Source: Thermoanaerobacterium aotearoense
GTDB lineage: Bacteria > Bacillota > Thermoanaerobacteria > Thermoanaerobacterales > Thermoanaerobacteraceae
NCBI RefSeq assembly: GCF_009905255.1
Contig: NZ_CP047602.1
Coordinates: forward strand, 496,001-560,000
DNA: 64,000 bases
Direction of reading: 5' to 3'
In this document: positions 1 through 8,921 of the stretch, piece by piece
Layout of the letters: each line of letters opens with the position of its first letter
Position numbering within the stretch: position 1 is the first letter of the stretch
Notes under the pieces: generated by a model
Seen by the model: only the letters and a program-made list of their open reading frames with translations
Database searches by the model: none
Told to the model about the DNA's origin: nothing
Position numbers and translations under genes: made by a program

Positions 1-272
1 ATGCGTCTTTTCCAAGTGATCATCTATCGGGAGGATCAGCCATTGCATTTACGCAGCTAAAAGGAAATAAGCTTATTGGTGCTATCATGATGGTTTTGAC
101 GGTTTTACTGCTTATAGCGAGAGTATATATTGGGGTTCACTATCCTGTGGATGTTGTGGCTGGATTTGTCATAGGATTCTTAAGCAGCAAGCTTGTGAGA
201 TATTTAAAGGGTATATTTGACCCTCTTGAGAATCATATTCTTAAGATATGGCATAGATTTATAAAGATATGA
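1..272 (+). CDS. PAP2-family phosphatase, C-terminal part (cut by window edge)
   Basis: The reading frame is open from base 3 to the stop at 270-272, so the start lies outside the window. Two signature blocks of PAP2/undecaprenyl-diphosphatase enzymes are visible. The first, SFPSDH near the window edge, matches the 'PSDH' variant typical of BcrC/YbjG-like bacitracin-resistance phosphatases. The second, RVYIGVHYPVDVVAG, carries the catalytic His and the following Asp, inside a hydrophobic stretch that would form the last two membrane helices. The likely role is dephosphorylation of undecaprenyl diphosphate at the outer face of the membrane to recycle the cell-wall lipid carrier. The family is clear; the substrate is inferred from the PSDH variant only. 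Confidence 0.8.
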   Translation, partial: ASFPSDHLSGGSAIAFTQLKGNKLIGAIMMVLTVLLLIARVYIGVHYPVDVVAGFVIGFLSSKLVRYLKGIFDPLENHILKIWHRFIKI

Positions 273-294
273 TAAATCTTATTTTAATAATTTA

Positions 295-323
295 TTGACA
301 TGAAGGGAAATATATAGTATCAT
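295..323 (+). promoter_or_regulatory. Sigma-A promoter of the feo operon
   Basis: TTGACA at 295-300 and TATCAT at 318-323 are separated by 17 bp. Transcription would start near 330, just ahead of a Fur-box-like palindrome and about 40 bp before feoA. Confidence 0.7.
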
Positions 324-334
324 AGAATCAGGAA

Positions 335-351
335 TTGAGAATGATTATCAA
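335..351 (+). promoter_or_regulatory. Fur box (7-1-7 type) in the feoA leader
   Basis: TTGAGAATGATTATCAA is a 17-bp palindrome with a single mismatched pair and fits the 7-1-7 Fur consensus (TGATAATnATTATCA). It begins about 5 bp after the predicted transcription start, where bound Fur-Fe2+ would block RNA polymerase. This predicts that ferrous uptake is repressed when iron is plentiful. Confidence 0.72.
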
Positions 352-367
352 TTAAGGGGTGATAATG

Positions 368-595
368 ATGAGCGTGTGTGATTTGAAACCTGGCCAAAAG
401 GCTTTAGTAAGCGGTCTTTTAGGTGATGAAAGATTAGCGAGAAGGCTAAGGGCTTTAGGCGCTATTGAAGGGACCGAAGTAAAAGTCAAGAGAGTTGCGC
501 CTTTGGGAGATCCTATAATAATAAATTTTATGGGATTTGATTTGGCGATTAGAAAAAAAGATGCAAAAAATATCGTGGTGAAAGATGTCGTTTAA
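368..595 (+). CDS. feoA: Ferrous iron transport protein A (FeoA)
   Basis: Small SH3-like cytoplasmic protein (about 75 aa) that partners with the FeoB permease. The sequence has the FeoA pattern: DLKPGQKA near the start, the RLRALG(A)IEGTEV turn, and a C-terminal GFDLAIRKKDAKNIVV strand. Three start codons occur in a row (GTG 359, ATG 365, ATG 368). The AAGGGG ribosome site at 354-359 leaves 5 bases to ATG 365 and 8 to ATG 368, so 368 is preferred. feoB follows 19 bp downstream in the same operon. Expression is expected to follow iron through the Fur box immediately upstream. Confidence 0.9.
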   Translation: MSVCDLKPGQKALVSGLLGDERLARRLRALGAIEGTEVKVKRVAPLGDPIIINFMGFDLAIRKKDAKNIVVKDVV

Positions 596-614
596 GATGT
601 AAAGGAGGTGTCGT

Positions 615-2429
615 ATGGTAGTTTCGGATGCAAAACGGATGATAACTGCTGCTTTGATTGGCAATCCCAATGTTGGCAAGACAACTCTTTTTAATTTGCT
701 TACGAGATTAAACCAGCATGTGGGTAATTGGCCTGGTGTCACTGTTGAAAAAAAGGAAGGTTTTATAAATGACAATGTAAAAATCGTCGATTTGCCGGGC
801 ATTTATGCAATGGATACTTACTCCAACGAAGAAAAAATCTCCAAGTCTTTTCTGGAAAATGGCAATGTGGATTTGATATTGAATATAGTAGATGCTTCAA
901 ATCTTAAGAGAAATTTGTACTTAACTATGCAACTTAAAGAATTCAACATACCTATTGTACTGATACTAAACATGGTGGATGTTGCTGAAAATAAGGGCAT
1001 AAAAATTGATTATGAAAAATTGTCTAGATTGCTTGATGTCATGGTTGTTCCGATTGTGGCTTCGAAAGGAAAAGGTGTAGACAAGCTGGAGGAACTTTTG
1101 CTAAACGACATTTTTTCTAAGACAAAATATGATAATGATAATCAATATCGTAATAAATTGCATTTTAAAAGCGAAGCCGAAACGTATAAATATATAGAAG
1201 GCGTTTTATCACAATGTGTTGCACATACATCTGAAAATACGGTTACTATCACAGAGAGATTGGACAAAATCCTCATAAACAAATTTTTGGCATATCCGAT
1301 TTTGGTAGCTATCGCATATTTTATTTTTCAGTTTACTTTTAGTTGGGTTGGTCAGCCTTTAGCTGATTTGTTAGATACTTTCGTCAATGATTGGTTTGCT
1401 CCGCATGTTGATATATTGTTATCTGGCACAAGCAGCTGGTTTAAGTCGCTTATTGTAGATGGCATCATTGGCGGTGTAGGCTCAGTTATAGTATTTCTTC
1501 CTGTGATATTATCATTATTTTTGTGCATATCTTTTTTAGAAGACAGCGGGTATATGGCGAGAGTAGCATTTTTGATGGATAAGATAATCCGAAAGATGGG
1601 CTTATCTGGAAAGGCATTCATTCCGCTTATAATTAGCTTTGGGTGCAATGTCCCAGGTTTGATGTCTACGAGGACTTTAGAGAGTGAGAAGGACAGAAAG
1701 TTGACGGCTCTTCTTTTGCCGTTCATGTCTTGCAATGCCAGATTGCCTATTTATCTGGTCATGGCTGGCGCTTTGTTTAGAGGTCACGAAGCCTTGATTG
1801 TGGCATCATTATACGCATTAGGTGTAGTTGTGGCGTTTTTTGTAGGCATACTTTTCAAGAATACCATATTTAAGAAAGATGATGAACTTTTTATAATAGA
1901 GCTTCCTGAGTATAAGCTGCCTGAACTTAAGTCGTTGGCAGTGCATACGTGGGAAAAAGGCAAGGGATTCTTAAAAAAAGCAGGTACTATAATCTTTTCT
2001 GTTTCGATTATTGTCTGGATTTTATCAAACTTTAATTTCTCAGGTATGACAGAAATAAACAAAAGTTTTATTGCATATATAGGAAGATTCATAAGCCCTA
2101 TCTTTATACCGTTAGGTTTTGCTTCATGGCAAAATTCAGCATCGCTTCTTACAGGAATAATGGCTAAAGAAGTGGTAGTAGGGACGATGGGGGTCATATA
2201 CGGTGGAAATTTGACAAAGGTTTTGCCGACGGTTTTTACACCGATTTCAGCAATTAGCTTTCTCGTCTTTGTGCTTTTGTATACACCATGCATATCTTTA
2301 ATAGCCACCATGAAAAAGGAATACGGTGGGAAGATGGCATCATTTTCTGTAGCGTATCAGTTAGTTTTAGCTTGGCTGGTTTCATTTATAGTCTATAATG
2401 GCGGCAATTTGATTTTAAAAATTTTTTGA
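615..2429 (+). CDS. feoB: Ferrous iron transport protein B (FeoB)
   Basis: GTP-dependent ferrous iron permease of the cytoplasmic membrane, 604 aa. The N-terminal G domain shows G1 GNPNVGKTT (residues 16-24), G3 DLPG (59-62) and G4 NMVD (119-122). From about residue 220 there are multiple hydrophobic helices, with the Gate-type blocks CNVPGLMSTR and CNARLPIY, whose paired cysteines are characteristic of FeoB. A strong AAAGGAGGTG site precedes ATG 615. At 604 aa it is at the short end of the family, and no extra C-terminal domain is fused; the usual Cys-rich tail is supplied instead by the small gene just downstream. Belongs to the Fur-controlled operon with feoA. Confidence 0.95.
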   Translation: MVVSDAKRMITAALIGNPNVGKTTLFNLLTRLNQHVGNWPGVTVEKKEGFINDNVKIVDLPGIYAMDTYSNEEKISKSFLENGNVDLILNIVDASNLKRNLYLTMQLKEFNIPIVLILNMVDVAENKGIKIDYEKLSRLLDVMVVPIVASKGKGVDKLEELLLNDIFSKTKYDNDNQYRNKLHFKSEAETYKYIEGVLSQCVAHTSENTVTITERLDKILINKFLAYPILVAIAYFIFQFTFSWVGQPLADLLDTFVNDWFAPHVDILLSGTSSWFKSLIVDGIIGGVGSVIVFLPVILSLFLCISFLEDSGYMARVAFLMDKIIRKMGLSGKAFIPLIISFGCNVPGLMSTRTLESEKDRKLTALLLPFMSCNARLPIYLVMAGALFRGHEALIVASLYALGVVVAFFVGILFKNTIFKKDDELFIIELPEYKLPELKSLAVHTWEKGKGFLKKAGTIIFSVSIIVWILSNFNFSGMTEINKSFIAYIGRFISPIFIPLGFASWQNSASLLTGIMAKEVVVGTMGVIYGGNLTKVLPTVFTPISAISFLVFVLLYTPCISLIATMKKEYGGKMASFSVAYQLVLAWLVSFIVYNGGNLILKIF

Positions 2430-2441
2430 GAGGTGATTTTT

Positions 2442-2594
2442 ATGGTAGTTGAAATAATAATTACGTCTATAATAGTAGTTTCAGCGGTATTTATATTGTA
2501 TAAGAATATAAAGAAAAGCACTTCTGGACAGTGCAACTGCGGCAGTTGTTCTTCCAGTTGTCCTAAATTTTCTGCAGTAAAGCAAAAAAAGTAG
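2442..2594 (+). CDS. FeoB-associated Cys-rich membrane peptide
   Basis: A 50-residue gene directly after feoB, with start ATG 2442 preceded by a GAGAGGTGA ribosome site. The product has one membrane helix (about residues 4-21), a basic KNIKK stop-transfer, then a CNCGSCSSSC cluster. This layout is that of the FeoB-associated Cys-rich small proteins that commonly close feo operons. The function is not firmly established; a role in handling ferrous iron at the cytoplasmic mouth of FeoB is the usual proposal. The stop codon lies within the following terminator hairpin. Confidence 0.82.
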   Translation: MVVEIIITSIIVVSAVFILYKNIKKSTSGQCNCGSCSSSCPKFSAVKQKK

Positions 2595-2611
2595 GGAAAC
2601 CTACTTTTTTT
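2588..2611 (+). terminator. Bidirectional terminator between feo operon and alaT-like gene
   Basis: AAAGTAGG / GAAA tetraloop / CCTACTTT followed by a T run, with a run of A on the other side. It ends the feo operon on the plus strand and can also serve the aminotransferase gene arriving on the minus strand. Confidence 0.8.
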
Positions 2612-3773
2612 AAAATATTTTTTTAGCAAAGCTTTCTATTCTTTCAAGCGCTTTCATTATCTTATCGATAGAATACGCATAAGACACCCTTATATAACCG
2701 TCTCCTCCGGGTCCAAAAGCATCTCCTGGGACAACGGCTATTTTTTCTTCTTTTAAGAGTCTTTCGCAAAATTCTTGAGATGAAAGACCTGTTTTTTTAA
2801 TTGAAGGGAATATATAAAAAGCTCCCTTTGGTTCAAAGCAATCAAATCCTATTTCTCTGAAGCCATTTACTATGAGACGCCTTCTTTGATCGTAAGTTTT
2901 ACGCATTTTTTCTATATCGCCTTCGCACTCGTATATAGCTTTTATGCCTGCGTATTGTGCCATGATGGGAGCGCATATCGTCGTATACTGGTGAATCTTA
3001 TTCATGGCTTCTATGAAGCTGTGTTCTGCTGCTATGTATCCCAATCTCCAGCCTGTCATTGCAAAGGCTTTTGAAAAGCCGTTTAAAACTATAGTTCTTT
3101 CCTTCATATCAGGCAGTGAAGCTATGCTTACGTGTTTTCCGTCGTAAGTGAGTTCACTGTAGATTTCATCGGATATTACGATAAGATCATGCTCTATTAT
3201 TATGTCTTTTATCGCTTCTAAGTCCTCTTTTTTCATGATAGCGCCTGTGGGATTATTTGGATATGGCAGTATAAGTGCTTTTGTCTTACTGGTGATTTTT
3301 GATTTCAAATCATCAGGTGTTATTATAAAATTGTTTTCTTCATAGGTAGGCACATATACTGGTACTCCTCTTGTAAGCTCTATACAAGGTGAATAGGAAA
3401 CATAGCTTGGCACAGGCACTAAAACTTCATCGCCATCATTTATAAGGCATCTAAGTGCTAAGTCTATGGCTTCGCTGGCGCCTACGGTTATCATTATTTC
3501 ATTCTCAGGATCGTAATTTAAGCCGTAATGATTTTTTAGAAAGAATGATATGGCTTCTCTTAATTCGAGGAGTCCAAGATTTGACGTGTACGTAGTAGTA
3601 CCTCTATCAAGCACATCTATAGCTTCTTTTCGTACAGTCCATGGCGTCACAAAATCCGGTTCGCCAACACCGAGAGATATAATATCGCGAGAATTTGTAA
3701 CAAGGTCGAAGAATTTTCTAATTCCGGATGGTGGGATGTTTTTTACTACATCTGAAATGTATTTATTATTCAT
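2610..3773 (-). CDS. Class I/II PLP-dependent aminotransferase (alanine/aspartate type)
   Basis: 387-residue fold-type I aminotransferase. The PLP lysine is K235 in NGFSKAFAMTGWRLGY; the cofactor-contacting YPNNPTG (171-177) and SDEIY (201-205) blocks are intact, and an arginine near the C-terminus (IRVSY) can bind the substrate carboxylate. It overlaps by 4 bp the Lrp-type regulator gene upstream, so the two are translationally coupled. The same regulator-aminotransferase pairing is known in Bacillus subtilis (yugG-yugH, now alaR-alaT), which makes an alanine transaminase the best guess. Aspartate or aromatic transamination is possible; family membership is certain, substrate is not. Confidence 0.88.
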   Translation of the reverse strand: MNNKYISDVVKNIPPSGIRKFFDLVTNSRDIISLGVGEPDFVTPWTVRKEAIDVLDRGTTTYTSNLGLLELREAISFFLKNHYGLNYDPENEIMITVGASEAIDLALRCLINDGDEVLVPVPSYVSYSPCIELTRGVPVYVPTYEENNFIITPDDLKSKITSKTKALILPYPNNPTGAIMKKEDLEAIKDIIIEHDLIVISDEIYSELTYDGKHVSIASLPDMKERTIVLNGFSKAFAMTGWRLGYIAAEHSFIEAMNKIHQYTTICAPIMAQYAGIKAIYECEGDIEKMRKTYDQRRRLIVNGFREIGFDCFEPKGAFYIFPSIKKTGLSSQEFCERLLKEEKIAVVPGDAFGPGGDGYIRVSYAYSIDKIMKALERIESFAKKIF

Positions 3774-4258
3774 GGTGTTACCACCAATCTTTTGTCTTCA
3801 GGACCGTCTGTGAAAAACACCCCATCTTGTTTGTACCTTTTTAATATAAAATGAGTTGTCGTGCTTAACACTCCATCAATAGGAGCTAATCTTTCTGCTA
3901 CGAAAATAGCTATCTCTTTCATGGTTTTGCCTTCTACTTCTACGGATAGATCGTATCCGCCAGAGATTAAAGAGACAGATTTTACTTCATTGTATTGTCC
4001 GATTCTTTCAGCAATAGCATTAAAGCCCTGTCCTTGTTGTGGCGTGACTCTTACATCAATAAGCGCACGTACTACTTCCTTTTCGGTTTTTTCCCAATTG
4101 ACCAATGTGCTGTACTTTAATATGACTTTTTCTTCTTCAAGGCTTTTTACTATATCCTTTACTTCATCTTCGCTGAGACCAGTGATTACGGATATTTGCT
4201 TGTCTGTCAAGCGGCTGTTTTCATGAAGAAGCTCGACTATATCCATCTTTTTAGACAT
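3770..4258 (-). CDS. Lrp/AsnC-family transcriptional regulator
   Basis: 162 aa. The N-terminal winged HTH (about residues 5-60, with DKQISVITGLSEDEVKDIV as the recognition region) is followed by an AsnC_trans_reg/RAM ligand-binding domain (about 65-145, with the ISGGYDLSVEVEG core). Proteins of this family form dimers and higher oligomers that sense amino acids. The gene is upstream of, and overlaps, the aminotransferase gene, so it probably controls its own operon in response to the amino acid made. The GGAGGTG ribosome site sits just before ATG at 4258. Confidence 0.9.
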   Translation of the reverse strand: MSKKMDIVELLHENSRLTDKQISVITGLSEDEVKDIVKSLEEEKVILKYSTLVNWEKTEKEVVRALIDVRVTPQQGQGFNAIAERIGQYNEVKSVSLISGGYDLSVEVEGKTMKEIAIFVAERLAPIDGVLSTTTHFILKRYKQDGVFFTDGPEDKRLVVTP

Positions 4259-4290
4259 TTATGACACCTCCTAAAAATAATGTTATGCAC

Positions 4291-4319
4291 ATTATAATAT
4301 AAAAATTATGATAATTCAA
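4291..4319 (-). promoter_or_regulatory. Sigma-A promoter of the Lrp-aminotransferase operon
   Basis: On the minus strand TTGAAT (4314-4319) and TATAAT (4291-4296) are spaced by 17 bp, about 35 bp ahead of the start codon. Confidence 0.6.
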
Positions 4320-4337
4320 TCTGTTAAAGTTTTAAAT

Positions 4338-5195
4338 TTACAACTTTCCTTTGAATTTTAAAATCATCTTTGCAGGGTGGTAAGACTTTTTTGCATACCT
4401 AAGCCCTGGTATTCCTAAATCTTGTTCTCTATTTATATATTTGTATTCATGCATTAACTTAGCAAAGCACATATTTATAAATGCGTACGCATCTTTTATC
4501 TCTGGGTTTGCCTTTTCTATGTGTGTCACTGCCGTTTCCGGATTTAATTTTTCTCCAAAAGAATACGCTTCTATTTTCCCGTTTATCTTTAATACAATTC
4601 CTTTTACATTAAAAAAATCGTAGTTTTCCAGCACTTTTTTTATTGCATCAAATTCTTTTAAGATTCCGGGATTTTCTTCTATGTCTTTTAAAGAAATCCA
4701 TTTTTCAGTAAAATTTAAGCATTCTAAAGCATTTTCACTGCAAAGTTCCTCCAAAACATAATCATAAGTTCTCGTAAATTTGTTTATATGGTTCTTTTTA
4801 TTGTGGTATTTCCTACCAGAAAGATTGATAAGGTCTTGTGTATTGTACACGTAGTCAAAATTGTCTTCGTCTGGTTCCATTTCAATATTAAAAATTTCTT
4901 TAATCTTACTGGCGGATTCATTGTCAAAACGAGTTAAATTGATTTCGGAGTAATCTTTTTTAAGCATTTCATAAAATTTTTCCAATGCATCTGATGTGTT
5001 TTCAGATGGACCTACAGGAGGAAATATGCTATTTCCTGAAGCAATCAAAAGACACCCATCAATTATTTCATATCTGATGTCGTAAACGTGATTCCACATA
5101 AAAAGATTTGTGAATGTATATTCTGATATTTCTGGCGGATATGCGCGAAAGTATTCATCAAAAACATTTTTGTCGTCTATGGATAATGGTTTCAA
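4338..5195 (-). CDS. DUF2156 / LPG-synthase C-terminal-like protein
   Basis: 285-residue soluble protein resembling the GNAT-like phosphatidylglycerol lysyltransferase C-terminal domain (DUF2156). Supporting features are the N-terminal DEYFRAYPPEISEYTFTNLF segment, a central RKYHNKKNHINKFTRTY block typical of this group, and the C-terminal YINREQDLGIPGLRYAKKSY block. There are no membrane helices, so it is not a full MprF. Family members use aminoacyl-tRNA as donor or are uncharacterised; the acceptor here is unknown. A divergent methyltransferase gene starts 155 bp away and shares the intergenic promoter region. Confidence 0.75.
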   Translation of the reverse strand: MKPLSIDDKNVFDEYFRAYPPEISEYTFTNLFMWNHVYDIRYEIIDGCLLIASGNSIFPPVGPSENTSDALEKFYEMLKKDYSEINLTRFDNESASKIKEIFNIEMEPDEDNFDYVYNTQDLINLSGRKYHNKKNHINKFTRTYDYVLEELCSENALECLNFTEKWISLKDIEENPGILKEFDAIKKVLENYDFFNVKGIVLKINGKIEAYSFGEKLNPETAVTHIEKANPEIKDAYAFINMCFAKLMHEYKYINREQDLGIPGLRYAKKSYHPAKMILKFKGKL

Positions 5196-5254
5196 CTATT
5201 TTCACCTCTTGGATAACAATTATTTATTGAATATAGTTATTTACACGTGTTAAT

Positions 5255-5282
5255 ATTATAACACAGAGCGGTTGAATAACAA
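5255..5282 (-). promoter_or_regulatory. Probable sigma-A promoter of the DUF2156 gene
   Basis: Minus strand TTGTTA (5277-5282), 16 bp, TATAAT (5255-5260). The divergent plus-strand gene has TTGACT at 5285-5290 and the overlapping TATAAT/TAATAT at 5306-5313, so the two promoters are nearly back to back. Confidence 0.5.
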
Positions 5283-5350
5283 AATTGACTTGTGTATTGT
5301 GATGATATAATATAGAAGAATAACGAGAAAAATAAATAAGAGGTGTTTTT

Positions 5351-6085
5351 ATGTACGACGAATTTGCTAAATTTTACGATAGATTAGGTTGGGATTCGTA
5401 CGCAAAAGAGCTGTGGCCAGATTTTAAGAGATTTTTAGACAAATCTGGTTTTAATGTCAAGACTATGTTAGATTTGGCGTGTGGGACTGGGGTTTTTTGC
5501 ATAGGTGCTTTAAGAGATGGCATAAATGTGGAAGGCCTTGATCTATCTGAAGAAATGCTTAAAAAGGCAGTTGAAAATTGTAGAAAATACGGTTATGATA
5601 TAAAGTTTCATCTTGGCGATATGAGCGATTTTGATTTGGGCAAAAGATTCGATCTTATAACTTGCACTTTTGATGCTATAAATCACATGACAGATTTTCA
5701 AAAGTGGAAATCTATGTTTAACTGCGTTAAAAGACATCTCAACGAAAACGGCATCTTCATGTTTGACATGAATACATTGAAAGATTTAAGCGATAATTGG
5801 AACAATATACATATAAGGAAGTATCCAAACGGCGATTACTATATTTCTAAAAGCATATCATTTGGCGATAATGCTTTTATAACATTTACCGCTTTTTTAA
5901 AGAAAGAAGGAAGGCTGTATGAAGAATATGAAGAAACAGTTCACGAAATCAGCTTTTCATTAGATGAAGTTGTGAATGAGTTAAAAATTGCCGGATTTAA
6001 AAGTGTCAATGTTATGAATAGAAAATTTGAAGTTGTTGAAGATGTAGATAGCTTAGACAGGGCTTTCATTTTCTGCAACATTTAA
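5351..6085 (+). CDS. Class I SAM-dependent methyltransferase
   Basis: 244 aa with a Rossmann methyltransferase domain. Motif I is LDLACGTGVFCIGAL (about residues 38-52), the acidic end of strand 2 is VEGLDLSEEM, and the strand 4 block DLITCTFDAINHM follows. It begins MYDEFAKFYDRL, a common start for small-molecule methyltransferases of the UbiE/Methyltransf_25 type. Nothing in the sequence or in the neighbours points to a substrate. The AGAGGTG ribosome site is 8 bp ahead of ATG 5351. No terminator is visible before the next gene, which starts 73 bp later. Confidence 0.85.
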   Translation: MYDEFAKFYDRLGWDSYAKELWPDFKRFLDKSGFNVKTMLDLACGTGVFCIGALRDGINVEGLDLSEEMLKKAVENCRKYGYDIKFHLGDMSDFDLGKRFDLITCTFDAINHMTDFQKWKSMFNCVKRHLNENGIFMFDMNTLKDLSDNWNNIHIRKYPNGDYYISKSISFGDNAFITFTAFLKKEGRLYEEYEETVHEISFSLDEVVNELKIAGFKSVNVMNRKFEVVEDVDSLDRAFIFCNI

Positions 6086-6158
6086 TAATGATGTTGTGTG
6101 AACAAATAAGATTAGCTTTAAAATATAATTCTGGAATCAGTAAATGGGAGATAGTGAT

Positions 6159-7295
6159 ATGTCAAAGATTGAATTAATAGTGCCTACACTTTTTGGAATC
6201 GAATCAGTGACGGCCGATGAGATAAGATCTTTAGGTTATGATGATGTGAAAGTAGAAGATGGGAAAGTGACATTTGGTGGCGATATATCTGCGATATGTA
6301 AATCAAATTTGTGGCTAAGGGCTGCCGAGAGGGTATACATTAAAGTTGGTGAATTTACGGCTACTACTTTTGATGAGCTTTTTGAAGGTGTAAAGTCTTT
6401 GCCGTGGGAAGAATGGATTCCTGAAAACGGACAGTTTCCTGTCGATGGATACTCTCTTAAGTCAAAGCTTTTTAGTGTGCCTGATTGTCAGTCAATAGTG
6501 AAAAAAGCGGTAGTTGAAAGGCTTAAGAAGAAGTACAAAAGAGAGTGGTTTGAGGAAGATGGCCCAATATACAGGATAAAATTTTCTCTAATGAAGGACA
6601 AGGCTGTGCTTATGATAGATACAAGTGGAGAGGGACTTCATAAAAGAGGATATAGAGCGGTGTCAAATGTGGCGCCTTTAAGAGAAACTTTGGCTTCCGC
6701 CATGATAATGCTAAGCTATTGGAGATACGATAGACCATTTATGGATCCGTTTTGCGGTTCAGGTACTATACCTATTGAAGCTGCTTTAATAGGTGCAAAT
6801 ATGGCTCCAGGGCTATACCGACAATTTGAGTCAGAAAAATGGAGGCAGATACCAAAAAAGCTGTGGACTGACATGAGAAATGAAGCTTTTGATTTAATTA
6901 AAAAAGATGTAAAACTAAACATACGTGGATATGATGCGGATGAAGATGCGGTGAAATTGTCCATAAACAATGCCAAAAAGGCCGGTGTCAGTGACTATGT
7001 GAAATTTTCAAAGCGATCTTTGAAAGATCTAAAAACTGATGATGAATATGGCGTAATAATCTGCAATCCACCCTACGGCGAAAGGATGGGAGAATTAAAA
7101 GAGGTAGAGAAATTGTATAGGGAGATGGGGAAAGTATTTGCAAGGCTCGATACATGGTCATACTATATAATAACATCGCATGAAAATTTTGAGAAACTTT
7201 TTGGAAAGGATGCAAGCAAAAGAAGGAAGTTATACAATGGCATGATAAAAACCACATATTATCAGTATTTTGGACCAAGGCCGCCGAAAAATTGA
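6159..7295 (+). CDS. THUMP-domain 23S rRNA guanine-N2 methyltransferase (RlmL/YpsC type)
   Basis: 378 aa from ATG 6159; an earlier in-frame ATG at 6144 lacks a ribosome site, whereas GGGAG at 6146-6150 is correctly placed for 6159. An N-terminal THUMP/ferredoxin-like RNA-binding region (about 1-155) is followed by a methyltransferase domain with DPFCGSGTIPIEA (SAM-binding motif I) and the catalytic NPPYGER motif of N2-guanine methyltransferases. The family modifies G2445 of 23S rRNA (E. coli RlmL N-terminal half); Gram-positives carry this single-domain version (YpsC). A compact terminator begins at its stop codon. Confidence 0.88.
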   Translation: MSKIELIVPTLFGIESVTADEIRSLGYDDVKVEDGKVTFGGDISAICKSNLWLRAAERVYIKVGEFTATTFDELFEGVKSLPWEEWIPENGQFPVDGYSLKSKLFSVPDCQSIVKKAVVERLKKKYKREWFEEDGPIYRIKFSLMKDKAVLMIDTSGEGLHKRGYRAVSNVAPLRETLASAMIMLSYWRYDRPFMDPFCGSGTIPIEAALIGANMAPGLYRQFESEKWRQIPKKLWTDMRNEAFDLIKKDVKLNIRGYDADEDAVKLSINNAKKAGVSDYVKFSKRSLKDLKTDDEYGVIICNPPYGERMGELKEVEKLYREMGKVFARLDTWSYYIITSHENFEKLFGKDASKRRKLYNGMIKTTYYQYFGPRPPKN

Positions 7296-7312
7296 CGCAT
7301 AAGCGTCTTTTT
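7294..7312 (+). terminator. Rho-independent terminator after the rRNA methyltransferase
   Basis: GACGC / ATAA / GCGTC followed by TTTTT. The stem overlaps the stop codon. Confidence 0.7.
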
Positions 7313-7454
7313 AATTTGTGAAAAAATTTTAATAGTTGTGAAAAAGTTATTTGCGGTTCAACATAATTTTAATTATAATAAAATAAAATATCTTATTTTA
7401 AATAATCAATCTAAAATAATTAAATCTAATTAAAACTGGGGGGATAAATATAAG

Positions 7455-8906
7455 ATGGCTCGCAAGGGAAATGCTGGAAGTTCAAATATATTAAGAAAAA
7501 AATCTCTTGACATGATAATAGATGACACACAGGACAAAAAGCACGCATTGAAAAAATCTCTTAGTTGGTTTGATCTTATTCTTTTTGGCATTGGCGCCAT
7601 AATCGGAACAGGTATTTTTGTATTGACTGGCGTTGCGGCTGCAAAATATGCAGGACCAGGTCTTATATTGTTGTTTGTTCTTTCAGGTATTGCATGCTCA
7701 TTTGCTGCGCTAAGTTATGCGGAGTTTGCATCTACGTTTCCTGCAGCAGGATCTACGTATAGCTATAGTTATGTGGCGCTTGGTGAGATATTCGCATGGA
7801 TCATAGGATGGGATTTGATACTTGAGTACGCTTTTGCTATACCTGCTATTGCCTTAGGGTGGTCAGGGTACTTTACAAGTTTGCTTCACAGCTTTGGCAT
7901 TAACATACCTGTATGGGCTGCAAATTCGGCCAGCTCTGCACCTGGTGGAATAATAAATCTACCGGCTATAGGCATAGTTTTGCTTTTGGGAATAATCTTA
8001 CTTTTTGGAACAAAAGAAAGTTCTATACTAAATAATATTGCTGTCATATTTAAAGTGATGGTGATACTGTTTTTCATAGCTGTTGCTGTATGGCATGTAC
8101 ATCCATCAAACTGGAAGCCATTTTTACCATTTGGATGGAAGGGAGTATTTTCAGGCGCTGCAATAATATTTTTTGCCTACATTGGGTTTGATTCTGTGTC
8201 GACAGCGGCTGAGGAGACGAAAAACCCAGAGAGGGATATGCCTATAGGAATTTTGGGTTCATTAGGAATAAGTACAATTTTGTATATAGCTGTTGTTGCA
8301 ATACTCACAGGTGTTGTATCATATACAAAGCTTAATACGCCTGAACCTGTGGCATTTGCATTGACAAGCCTCGGAATAAACTGGGCATCAGGATTAGTTT
8401 CATTTGGTGCTATAGCAGGAATAACGACGGTTCTTTTGGTAATGATGTATGGACAGACCAGAATATTCTTTGCTATGTCGAGAGATGGACTTTTGCCTCC
8501 ATTTCTTTCAAAGCTCCATGATAAGCATAAGACGCCTGTTGCCAGCACGATAATAGTTGCGCTATTTGCAGCAGTTGTTGCAGGATTTTTCTCTATCGAT
8601 GAACTTGCAAAGCTTGTGAATATAGGAACTATGTTTGCTTTTGTACTTGTGTCGATAGCTGTTATTGTTTTAAGGTACACAAAGCCTGAACTTCCGAGAA
8701 AATTCAGATGTCCATTTGTGCCTTTAGTGCCTATCTTATCAATTGCGTCAACTGTGTTTTTGATGGCGTCGCTGCCGCTTGAAACATGGTTAAGATTTAT
8801 AATATGGTTTGTATTAGGGATCGTCGTATATGTATTTTATGGATATAGGCACAGCAAGCTGGCACAAAATGATTACAAAGGTGTTGAAACTGAAACCCTT
8901 TATTAA
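7455..8906 (+). CDS. APC-superfamily amino acid permease
   Basis: 483 aa, 12 or more predicted membrane helices. The first helix carries GIGAIIGTGIFVLTGVAA, the substrate/sodium-site glycine motif of the APC family, and ARFAxxRDG-like MSRDGLLPP occurs between helices 8 and 9. The overall pattern matches the cationic-amino-acid-transporter group (YfnA/CAT-like). It would import amino acids by proton or sodium symport; the substrate cannot be read from sequence. The start ATG 7455 follows a GGGGGGAT ribosome site. The gene is monocistronic: about 160 bp of AT-rich DNA precede it and a strong terminator follows. Confidence 0.88.
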   Translation: MARKGNAGSSNILRKKSLDMIIDDTQDKKHALKKSLSWFDLILFGIGAIIGTGIFVLTGVAAAKYAGPGLILLFVLSGIACSFAALSYAEFASTFPAAGSTYSYSYVALGEIFAWIIGWDLILEYAFAIPAIALGWSGYFTSLLHSFGINIPVWAANSASSAPGGIINLPAIGIVLLLGIILLFGTKESSILNNIAVIFKVMVILFFIAVAVWHVHPSNWKPFLPFGWKGVFSGAAIIFFAYIGFDSVSTAAEETKNPERDMPIGILGSLGISTILYIAVVAILTGVVSYTKLNTPEPVAFALTSLGINWASGLVSFGAIAGITTVLLVMMYGQTRIFFAMSRDGLLPPFLSKLHDKHKTPVASTIIVALFAAVVAGFFSIDELAKLVNIGTMFAFVLVSIAVIVLRYTKPELPRKFRCPFVPLVPILSIASTVFLMASLPLETWLRFIIWFVLGIVVYVFYGYRHSKLAQNDYKGVETETLY

Positions 8907-8921
8907 AGAAGTTTGATTATA

